From NCBI RefSeq assembly GCF_007655135.1, contig NC_045127.1, positions 55,407,051 through 55,471,050 of the forward strand: a DNA stretch of 64,000 bases. Reading direction: 5' to 3'. Each line of letters begins with the position of its first letter. Within the stretch, counting starts at the first letter, position 1. The translations under genes were made by a program, and so were the position numbers. Under the pieces are notes generated by a model. That model saw only the letters and a list, made by a program, of their open reading frames with translations, made no database searches and was not told the DNA's origin. Shown one piece after another: positions 55,800 to 64,000 of the stretch. Source of the DNA: Punica granatum. Taxonomy: Eukaryota; Streptophyta; Magnoliopsida; Myrtales; Lythraceae.

Positions 55800-57600
55800 A
55801 GTTTTGTGGTGATTCTCCATGTGAAAAAGCTTTCGGAGTGCGAGCCCAGCGTGATGAAGTATGGGAAGACCATTTATTTAGAAAGGAAAGTTTGCCTGAA
55901 AAATCTCCAAATGATACCTTATGGTATGAAGATATGATCAAACAAGAAGTGATAGAAAGACTTGTTTCTATCATAAGGAGTGTAAACTTCCAAGGAACTA
56001 GATGAGATAAGTTTCTTGTGAAGCTGACGGATAATTTTAGTGAGGATCCACTGACGTTATGGAGCTTGAACAACCTTAAAGCCAGACTCGAGTTAAAAGA
56101 TCAAGATACCATCATCAGATCAAGAAATATCACCTATATAGGGGAGATGGTCGAGGAATTTGGAAAATAGATTCTTGAATTGCACTTAGAAGGCGTGATG
56201 AGGGATAGCTTCAGTCCTCATTCCAGCCCAGCCTTTATGGTGATAACCATGTAGAGCAGGTCAGGGGAAAAGCTCGGATGGTTATAGACTATCATCAGTT
56301 CAACAAAGCGACCAAGGACAACGGCTACTAGATTCCTGCTGCGGGAGACCTCATTGATAGGATAAGTCTCAAACAACCTTCAATTTTCTCTAAATTTGAT
56401 TTAAAGAGTAGATATTGGCAAGTTAAAATAGAAGAAGAATCTATCCCACTGATAGCGTTCAACGCATCGCAAGGAATGTATGAATGGAAGCTCATGCTGT
56501 TCGGATTGAAGAATGCTTAGAGTATTTACTAGCACAAGATGGATGATGCGTTCAAACATCTCAAGAAGTTTTGCGTAGTCTACACAGACGATGTGTTAGT
56601 CTTCAGTCACAGTGAAGAAGAGTACATGAGTCACTTAGAAAAAGTGACTGATGTATTAAGAAATGAAGGCATGATTCTATCTAAAAGAAAGATAGAATAG
56701 TCTAAGGAAAGGGTAAACTTTATGGGTATGGAAGTAGGGAAAGGAAAAATTCGTCTACAAAGCCATATTGCTAAAAGTATTATAAACTTTCCTAACGAGC
56801 TTCAGGATAGGAAACAAGTTCAGAGATTTTGTGGAATTGCTAACTATGCTAGAAAATTTGTGAAAGACCTTTCCAAACATATGACTAGATAGTCTAAAAA
56901 GACATCTAGTAAGGTAAGCTGGTTTTGAGAAGATGAGGATACTCAAGCAGTACTGAAGGTAAAAGAAAAGGTGAAAAGCTTACCACGTTTATCTTTACCC
57001 CTAGATACTGATGAGTTAATCCTGGAGGTCGATACTTCAAACGAGTTTTGGGGAGCAATTTTGAAAATAAAACAAAAGAAACCTGAATATGTTTGTAAGT
57101 ATTGGTCTGGAGCATTTAAGGGGTAAGAGTTAAATTATTCGATCCATGAAAAGGAAGTACTTGCTTTGAAAAATGATAGAAAAGCAAGGTGAAAAGCTTA
57201 CGACATTTATCTTTACCCCTAGATACTGATGAGTTGATCCTGGAGGTCAATACTTCAAACGAGTTTTGGGGAGCAGTTTTGAAAATAAAACAAAAGAAAC
57301 CTGAATATGTTTGTAAGTATTGGTCTGGAGCATTTAAGGGGTATGAGTTAAATTATCTGATCCATGAAAAGGAAGTACTCGCTTTGAAAAATGATAGAAA
57401 AGCTTTTTCATCTTCCTTGCCCCTAAGAATTTCAAGGTAAGAACTGACTCAGTGTATATCAAGAGATTTATGAACTTGAATCTAAAGGAAGCCAGACAAA
57501 CTAGACTTATGAGATTGTAGGAATGATTTAGCTATTACAAGTTTGATATTGAATATATTCCTTCCAAGAAAAATGTAATAATTGATTCTCTCTCACGTGA
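55800..57600 (+). pseudogene. Caulimovirid reverse transcriptase-RNase H, heavily broken
   Basis: Recognisable blocks are interrupted by many stops: a PHSSPAFMV-like entry near 56217-56245, ARMVIDYHQFNK near 56270, FSKFDLKSRYWQVK near 56385-56425, FGLKNA near 56500, VVYTDDVLVFS near 56576-56610 (YxDD catalytic centre retained), GKGKIRLQSHIAKSIINFPN near 56740, and FCGIANYARKFVKDLSK near 56827-56877. RNase H-type text follows (SLPLDTDELILEVDTSNEFW; later YIPSKKNVIIDSLSREL near 57555). The layout fits a caulimovirid better than gypsy: K-G-K-I loop, NYAR block, no integrase after it. Confidence 0.75.
56969..57402 (+). repeat. 217-bp tandem duplication inside RNase H
   Basis: Copy 1 is 56969-57185 and copy 2 is 57186-57402, both starting AGGTGAAAAGCTTA. 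They differ at a handful of bases. Copy 1 has a TAA-type stop (GGGTAAGAG) where copy 2 reads GGGTATGAG. The duplication probably arose after integration. Confidence 0.9.
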
Positions 57601-57650
57601 ATTATCTTATCTTGCAAATGGACCCCAAGACCAACCCGAGAAAAAGGGCT

Positions 57651-58461
57651 TGCTAGGAATGCAAGAAGGCGGGACACTTCCACCGAGAATGTCCTAAGAA
57701 GAAGAGAAGAATAGAGCTTTAGGAGCCTTGGTCCCTAGAAAGGGGCGCCTGGAGCAATGTGCTGGAAATGTCTCAAGTTAGGACATTATGCGGCATATTG
57801 CCCAAGGAGAAAGAACCATGACGGAAGGAACAAGAAGGCTATCCGAAATGAGGAAGCCAATAAAGCTAGAAAGGACATAGCTAAGGAAATTACAATTCCT
57901 GAACCTTCAAAAGGAGTAAATCCTTGGTCTCCTCAAGGATACGAGCCAGAAACCTGTGCCAGTGTCATCAGGAACAACGATGACCAGACTACTAGTCATC
58001 AAGTTAATCCCTTGAAAGAGGAGATTGAGGAAAAAAAAACTCTTGAAAAGGAGTTTAACCTCCTTGATGAGCTAATAGCTCATGCGATGATGCCCAAGAC
58101 TAAGAAAAATTGGGATATGTTGAGAGAACCATCCGGAAAGTTTGACTACAAGGTTAAATACTTTGCTCCTCTTAGTTTCTACATGAACGACCTCATAAAT
58201 CCTACATAATGGGGATTTGAGGGCAGAAGCCTTGAAAAACAAGAGATGGTTGAGGGTAAAAGCCATGAAGAACTCGAGAAGGTTGATGGCCAAGGCCATG
58301 AAGAAGACGAAATTCTAGGAGACTATCAATTATACTATTTAGACCTTGATCATGATTTTAGAAAATTCATAGTTTCTAAAGATTCAACAATAATGTTTTC
58401 CAAATTAAAAGGAGGGATAATTAAAAAGGACTTCAACCAAATTGATTATTTTATTGAATGA
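57651..58461 (+). pseudogene. Tandem CCHC zinc-knuckle frame after RNase H
   Basis: Two CX2CX4HX4C knuckles follow RNase H. The first, at 57651-57692, is C-stop-ECKKAGHFHREC, with TAG after the first Cys. The second, at 57757-57801, is CWKCLKLGHYAAYC in another frame. The downstream frame (57757-58209) is Lys/Glu-rich (KKAIRNEEANKARKDIAKE), then 58246-58461. Knuckles at this position are not part of the RT-RNase H core. They may belong to a further ORF or to a second viral copy joined here. Confidence 0.55.
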
Positions 58462-58513
58462 AGCCTTTTGCAGGATTAGACTACTAGAATGGTGCCTTCA
58501 TATCCGCGAGGTG

Positions 58514-59323
58514 TGATACAAATCGTAGCACGACATCAAGGGATCTAGTTCAAGTTCCAATTGGACCGATTACGCGAGCACGAGCAAAGAAGTTTAAAAA
58601 TGAACTCAACGGCTTGATTCAAGAGGTTTGGGCTCAAGCAAATTCGTGGAGGCCCATTGGACATGAATCACGTGATCCACAAAAATCCATTAACATGATT
58701 CAAGTTATAAAAAATTCCGGACAAGGCCAAATTCAGCAAGTGTTTGAGGAAGCTTCTAGAATATTTGATGATCAAGAGAAGATATCATCAGATTTGTTTA
58801 AAGTTTAAATCTCATGGAGATATTCTAGGGATATTTAGATTTCATATCTTTATAGATTATGTCATATCTCTATCGATATTCTAGGTTTTATTTTTCTTAT
58901 CTTTAGGGAGAGATATGGCCAGATTATGATTAGTTTATGTTTATATATATTCATCTTAGTCAATTTTTAATAAAAAAGGAAATTCAGAAAATTGTGAGAG
59001 TATTCTCTTTGGTTCTTGATGAAATAATTCGAACTTATCGGAAGTTTTCGTGGCGTTCATCAACGACTTATCAAATGGATTTCCACCACCGTTTGTGGCG
59101 TCTTCATCGACTTATCGAACGGCTTTCCATCACCGTTTGTGGTGTCTTCCTAAATATCGAGGTTCTTGTTTTGCAATAAATAACGGGTTGAGGTCAGTTA
59201 TACCAAGGTTCTTGTTTATGTTGTAAATAACGGGTTGAGGGTTCGTCGATCAAATCTGATCGTGGAACGATCTTGGGTTCCTTTAGTTGTCGGGTCTCGT
59301 CATTCTTGGCGGGAATCCCATCA
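58514..59323 (+). repeat. 5' LTR of the gypsy element
   Basis: 810 bp. It contains a copy of the pol C-terminal coding end (GPITRARAKKF) and TG...CA ends. Confidence 0.9.
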
Positions 59324-59927
59324 TTTTGTATCAGAGCATCAGGCTCCAAATCAGGTTTTCGTTTCAATTTACTGAGCTTCGTTTCGTCAAGTTTGTTCTT
59401 TCTGGATTGTTATTTGTCAAAAAAAAATCGGCCAAAAAAATCGGCAAAAAAAAAGAGCTGAAAAAAAAAACGAAAGAACGAAAGAAAAGAAAGAAGCTAT
59501 TGTAGTTAATTTGATCCAAATTCTTTGCATCAGACCATTCTAAAGTTGTTATTTCCCTTTCTTTGTGATCTACATTGATTCTGATTCCATAATTTCATAT
59601 AACATTCTGATTTATTTAATCATTCATAGTAGTTGTCTTCTCTCTTGTTTCCTTTCTTTCTTAAAATTCCTTCGACCATTAATTTTCCTTGATAAGTTCT
59701 TGGCGAATTGCTGCTGGAAATTTTGGAGAATTGTTCATTTAGTTTCAAGAGATCTAAAAGAGAATTATCGAGTGGAAAAAGGCAGGAGTGGTGAGAACAT
59801 TAGAGGGTTAAAAGCCACATTTTTTTGAGTGAAAACATAAGTGTAGAGTGATTCACATTCTTGAGTGTAAACACGTAAGGGAGAGAATTGTGAGGTCATT
59901 TCTTTCTAACTTTATTTTGCAGCAATC

Positions 59928-60284
59928 ATGTCTCACAACCGTGTTAAGAGTATTCTCGAAGGTGCTACGGAATTGGCTGAATCGAAAGTACTTATGGAGG
60001 CCATGATGAGTGAGATGAGGCGTGTGATGAGGTTGGAGTTAGAGCAGGTTCATGAACGGATAAATCAGATGGAGAACACACGTGTGGAGCAGCCACGAAA
60101 CGCTCCTAATGTGCGTAGGAGGGAAAGAGTTCAACCGAGTGAAGGGTTGAAGATAAAGAGAATTATGGGGTTGGTTTTGATGAAGAAGATGATCGAGATT
60201 CGATTGCTAGTAATAGGAGACATGGAGGGCGGTTTAGAGAAGTTAGGAATCGAGAATACAATAACTTGTGTAGTATTAAGATGA
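59928..60284 (+). pseudogene. Gypsy Gag N-terminal fragment
   Basis: Begins MSHNRVKSILEGATELAESK and is helical and charged (MRLELEQVHERINQMENTR). It ends after 118 residues out of frame with what follows. The capsid core and the zinc knuckle of a full gypsy Gag are missing, consistent with an internal deletion near 60240-60290. Confidence 0.65.
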
Positions 60285-60967
60285 AAATCCCATCGTTCCA
60301 AAGAAAGAGTGATCCCGACGATATGCCCCCATTGGAGGACGTTCCCGAGGAAGAATATTTAGCTCTAGATGCATTGACATTAGTGGCAAGGAGAGCATTG
60401 AGCTTGCAAACAAAAGGAGTTGAAGAAGTGCAGCGAGAGAACATCTTTCACCCTAGGTGCTACATCAAAGACAAGGTATATAGTGTGATTATTGATTGTG
60501 GTAGTTGTACTAATGTTGCAAGCGCAACAATGGTGGAAAAATTGGGACTGCCCATGTTGAAGCACCCTAGGCCGTACAAGCTGCAATGGTTGAATGATAG
60601 TGGTGAGATAAGGGTGAACAAGCAAGTATTAGTTGCATTTCGAATCGGTAAATACGAAGATGAAATGTTGTGTGATGTAGTACCGATGCAAGCAGGACAC
60701 TTGTTGTTAGGGCGTCCATGGCAGTTTGATAGGCACGTGAAGCATGACTGCTTTACGAACAAATATTCATGTGTACTTAATCAACGATCGATCACTCTTT
60801 TACCATTGACATCGCAGCAAGTATATGAGGATCAAGTGAGATTGCAAAAAAAGAGTGATCAAAAGAAAGAGAGTGATCAAAAGAAAGAGAGTAAACATAA
60901 GAAAAGGAGTGAAAATCAGAGAGAGACCGAGAAAAATGAGAGAGAAAAAGAACATAAAATTCGGTAA
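60266..60967 (+). pseudogene. Gypsy aspartic protease region
   Basis: A gypsy-type retropepsin: VIIDCGSCTNVAS (the DSGA-type triad, here DCGS), VVPMQAGHLLLGRPWQFDRH downstream. A long Lys/Glu/Ser repeat tail follows (KKESDQKKESKHKKR), leading to the stop at 60965. The next frame begins 45 bases later and continues the polyprotein. Confidence 0.75.
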
Positions 60968-61011
60968 TTGAGAGAAAATCAGAGAGTAAACAAAAGAATT
61001 TCTATGCAAAA

Positions 61012-62748
61012 ATGTTTGAAATTAAGCGAGTAATGTTTTCAAATGAGCCGATTATTGTACTTTTGTACAAAGAGGCATTTTTCAACACTAACGAACTTGA
61101 CATCGCCCTTTCTATTTCTGTTGTTTCTCTTTTGCAGGAGTATGAGGATGTCATTCCCGATGAAACACCACATGGTTTACCTCCAATTCGAGGGATTGAA
61201 CATCAAATTGATTTTGTTCCCAGTGCGACAATTCCAAACCGACCAGCCTATAAGAGCAATCTTGAGGAGACAAAAGAGCTTCAACAGCAGGTAAGTGAGT
61301 TGTTGGAGAAATGGTACGTAAGGGAGAGCATGAGTTCATGCGCCGTTTCGGTTATACTTGTACCTAAGAAGGATGAGACGTGGAGAATGTGCATTGATTG
61401 CAGAGTAATCAACAACATAACGGTAAAGTATCGTCATCCTATTCCTCGCTTAGATGATATATTAGATGAGCTACATGGTTCTTGTGTATTTTCTAAAATT
61501 GATTTAAATAGTGGTTATCATCAGATTAAAATAAAAGAAGGAGATGAATGGAAAACTGCCTTTAAAACAAAATATGGTTTATATGAATTGTTAGTTATGC
61601 CTTTTGGTTTGACTAATGCTCCGAGCACTTTTATGAGACTTATGAATCATGTTTTGCGTGCATTTATAAGTAGATTTGTTGTTGTCTACTTTGATGATAT
61701 ACTCGTTTACAGCAAAAACTTAAATGATCATAAGGTACATTTGAAATCTGTTTTAGATGTGCTTAGAAAGGAAAAGTTATTTGCTATTATGAAGAAGTGT
61801 ACTTTTTGCACCGATAAGCTTGTATTTTTGGGATTTGTTGTTAGTGTACAAGGTATACAGGTTGATGAAGAGAAGGTACGTGCAATCCAAAAGTGGCCTA
61901 GTCCCACAAGTGTAAATAATGTTCGTAATTTTCATGAACTTGCTAGTTTCTACCGGCGGTTTGTGAAGGACTTTAGTAGCCTAGCAGCACCACTTACTGA
62001 AGTGATCAAGAAAAACGTTGGATTTAGATGGGGAGAAGAACAAGAGAAGGCGTTTCAGCTAATCAAAGAGAAGCTAACCAACGCTCCTTTATTATCTTTA
62101 CCTAACTTTTCTAAAACTTTTGAGATTGAATGTGATGCTTCAGGTTTTGGTATAGGTGCAATTCTCACACAGGAAGGACGACCAATTGGTTACTTCCGCG
62201 AAAAACTAAGCGGGACAATCCTAAACTATCCAACTTATGATAAGGAGCAATATGCAAAACACGCCAACAAGGGGCGTCATAAGATGATTTTTCAACCCGG
62301 AGATTGGGTTTGGTTGCATATGAGGAAAGAGAGATTTCCAGCGCAAAGACGTTCCAAATTACTTCCGAGAGGGGATGGTCCTTTCCAAGTCTTAGAGCGC
62401 ATCAATGACAATGCTTACAAACTAGACTTACCTGGTGAGTACAATGTAAGTGCTACTTTTAATGTTGCTGATTTGCTTCCTTTTGATGTAGGTGATGATT
62501 TGAGGACAAATCCTTTTCAAGAGGAGGGGAATGATGCAAATCGTAGCACGACTTCAAGGAATCCAGTTCAAATTCCAATTGGACCGATTACGCGAGCACG
62601 AGCAAAGAAGTTTAAAGATGAACTCAACGGCTCGATTCAAGAGGTTTGGGCTCAAGCAAATTCGTGGAGGCCCATTGGACATGAATCACGTGATCCACAA
62701 AAATCCATCAACATGATTCAAGTTATAGAAGATTCCGGACAAGGATAA
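61012..62748 (+). pseudogene. Gypsy RT fused to integrase C-terminus by internal deletion
   Basis: 578 open codons. RT is complete with SVILVPKKDETWRMCIDCR, MPFGLTNAPSTFMR and the catalytic YFDDILVYS, then FHELASFYRRFV. RNase H starts (FEIECDASGFGIGAILTQEG, LNYPTYDKE). The text then jumps at about 62250 straight to the integrase C-terminal segment (KHANKGRHKM, FQPGDWVWLHMRKERFP). Most of RNase H and all of the integrase zinc and catalytic domains are gone. The joined pieces share a QYA/YA-like word, so the deletion may have used microhomology. It stays in frame. Confidence 0.88.
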
Positions 62749-63345
62749 ATTCAGCAAGTGTTTGAGGAAGCTTCTAGAATATTTGATGATCAAGAGAAGA
62801 TATCCATCAGATTTGTTTAAAGTTTAAATCTCATGGAGATATTCTAGGGATATTTAGATTTCATATCTTTATAGATTATGTCATATCTCTATCGATATTC
62901 TAGGTTTTATTTTTCTTATCTTTAGGAAGAGATATGGCCAGATTATTATTAGTTTATGTTTATATATATTCATCTTAGTCAATTTTTAATAAGAAAGGAA
63001 CATTCAGAAAATTGTGAGAGTATTCTCTTTGGTTCTTGAAGAACTAATTCGAACTTATCGGAAGTTTTCGTGGCGTTCATCAACGACTTATCAAACGGAT
63101 TTCCACCACCGTTTGTGGCGTCTTCATCAACTTATCGAACGGCTTTCCATCATTGTGTTTGTGGCGTCTTCCTAAATACCGAGGTTCTTGTTTCGCAATA
63201 AACAACGAGTTAAGGTCAGTTATACCAAGGTTCTTATTTATATTGTAAACAACGGGTTGAGGGTTCATCAATGAAATCTGATCGTGGAACGATCTTGGGT
63301 TCCTTTAATTGTCGGGTCTCATCATTCTTGGCGGGAATCCTATCA
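62532..63345 (+). repeat. 3' LTR of the gypsy element
   Basis: 814 bp, preceded by the purine tract at about 62518-62531. It overlaps the last 72 codons of the pol frame. Confidence 0.9.
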
Positions 63346-63350
63346 AGGTG

Positions 63351-64000
63351 GATGAGGAAGAGTTGCTTGAGAAGCACTCTCAGAGGCAATGCATCATGCA
63401 AGACGTTAAACGTCTTATTCCCCTAGAAATCCAATGGGCTAATTGCAAAAAAGAAGTAGATCCTGTGGATATAAAAATTCAAGAAACTCACTTCCGGGAA
63501 TGGGTTATTGCTTGAGAAGAGGTAGGGGAATGGCCAATATTGAGGTTTAGTAGCCTCTTGATCAATCTCCCTTTCATAGAGGAAGGCCTGGCAAACATAG
63601 TACAGATCAATAGGTCTGACTATAAACTGTATACACAATTGCCTACTCCAGTCAGGAGTGCATTGTGTTGCTTGGGTACTCCTCAAGGTATGTAACGGCT
63701 CTTATTTGCACCACCAATAGAGAAGAAGTAGGAGGACAAATCTATAATTCTTATTAGTATTGAAATATCAATCTTGTACAAGCTATAGAATTGTTCCTAC
63801 AACAACTCGGTCCAGATTCAGATGTCACAGAAGAAACCTACTGGAATTCATATCAAGTCCACAAGTTTAAAGAGAAGACTGTGCAAATAGAGTATCTAAA
63901 GGTTGTCTTAGAGGACCTACTCTCCAAATAAAGAGAGTACTTAGTTTTATGTGACGGACGTATTACAGCCTCAATTCCCGCAAAATCAGTGGCATACTCA
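63351..64000 (+). pseudogene. Continuation of the viral insert right of the gypsy element
   Basis: Removing the gypsy element and one AGGTG copy restores continuity across 58513/63351. The open stretch to 63515 reads VDEEELLEKHSQRQ, then IPLEIQWANCKKEVDPVD. Broken frames follow to the window end (for example GEWPILRFSSLLINLPF near 63530). I recognise no domain. It could be a further viral ORF or the start of a second copy. Confidence 0.45.

Larger units (their letters stand above)
58514..63345 (+). mobile_element. Ty3/gypsy retrotransposon nested in the viral insert, internally deleted
   Basis: LTRs TGAT..ATCA (58514-59323 and 62532-63345). The primer site TTTGTATCAGAGC is at about 59326. 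The purine tract CAAGAGGAGGGGAA is immediately before the 3' LTR. A perfect 5-bp target duplication AGGTG lies at 58509-58513 and 63346-63350. Gag, protease and RT remain, but most of RNase H and integrase are deleted, so the copy cannot move alone. Pol runs on into the 3' LTR: its stop is at 62746-62748, over 200 bases inside. LTRs differ visibly at many positions, so this insertion is older than the 35-40 kb Copia. Confidence 0.92.
50559..64000 (+). mobile_element. Endogenous caulimovirid-like (pararetrovirus) sequence, decayed and interrupted
   Basis: Degenerate plus-strand frames appear in caulimovirid order: promoter-like repeats and a tRNA-Met primer site, a coat-type region ending in a CxC..WxC..H..C zinc finger, an aspartic protease, reverse transcriptase with a YTDD centre, and RNase H. 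No integrase domain is present, which separates this from an LTR retrotransposon. Stops and frameshifts occur in nearly every region, a 217-bp tandem duplication lies within RNase H, and a gypsy element (58514-63345) splits the 3' part. The copy is incompetent. The genus (florendovirus-, petuvirus- or solendovirus-like) is not assigned because this needs an RT phylogeny. The insert runs off the window's right edge. Confidence 0.78.

Noticed and set aside
50559..58513. Interpretation as a plain LTR retrotransposon
   Set aside because: No integrase, a coat-type zinc finger before the protease, and RT block text closer to caulimovirids; kept as a viral insert with moderate confidence.

Overview
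The window is plant nuclear DNA, almost certainly from a eudicot. The evidence is spliceosomal GT-AG introns, a class XI myosin, a SOSEKI (DUF966) gene, a GPI-anchored lipid-transfer protein gene, AT-rich spacers with (TA)n microsatellites, and plant-type retrotransposons with tRNA-iMet primer sites. No species can be named from the sequence alone. Most of the DNA is mobile or derived from mobile elements; four host loci can be supported.

Layout. 1-2.6 kb: truncated BED-finger/DUF659 (hAT-type) transposase gene. 2.9-3.25 kb: tRNA-derived SINE with an 11-bp target duplication. 4.65-5.11 kb: long inverted repeat. 6.48-24.61 kb, minus strand: one class XI myosin gene of about 41 coding exons, whose start codon is an exon of only ATG. 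It carries a LINE in its last intron, a 5.3-kb Copia element just inside intron 7 and a TIR element in intron 2. The motor and six-IQ neck look intact, but an in-frame TAA at 10979-10981 lies between the motor and the cargo-binding tail. 25.05-26.69 kb: foldback element whose centre holds a captured 4-coumarate:CoA ligase-like exon. 27.38-35.04 kb: decayed but complete CACTA transposon with a CTC target duplication. 35.16-40.29 kb, minus strand: Copia element with identical 162-bp LTRs and a 1,553-codon open gag-pol. 40.3-45.5 kb: gene-free AT-rich spacer. 45.48-50.16 kb: host gene island with a SOSEKI-family gene (+), an unrecognised 169-residue ORF (+) and a GPI-anchored LTP gene (-). 50.5-64.0 kb: decayed endogenous caulimovirid-like sequence (coat-type zinc finger, aspartic protease, RT-RNase H, two extra CCHC knuckles), split at 58.51-63.35 kb by an internally deleted Ty3/gypsy element with an AGGTG target duplication.

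How the parts relate. The host genes have no operon-like link: the myosin is a cytoskeletal motor, the SOSEKI protein marks cell polarity and the LTPG is a cell-surface lipid carrier. The transposons give relative ages: gypsy is younger than the viral insert it splits, the 35-40 kb Copia is very recent, and the Copia inside the myosin is young (about ten LTR differences). Splice sites were placed by reading-frame continuity and family knowledge, without transcripts.
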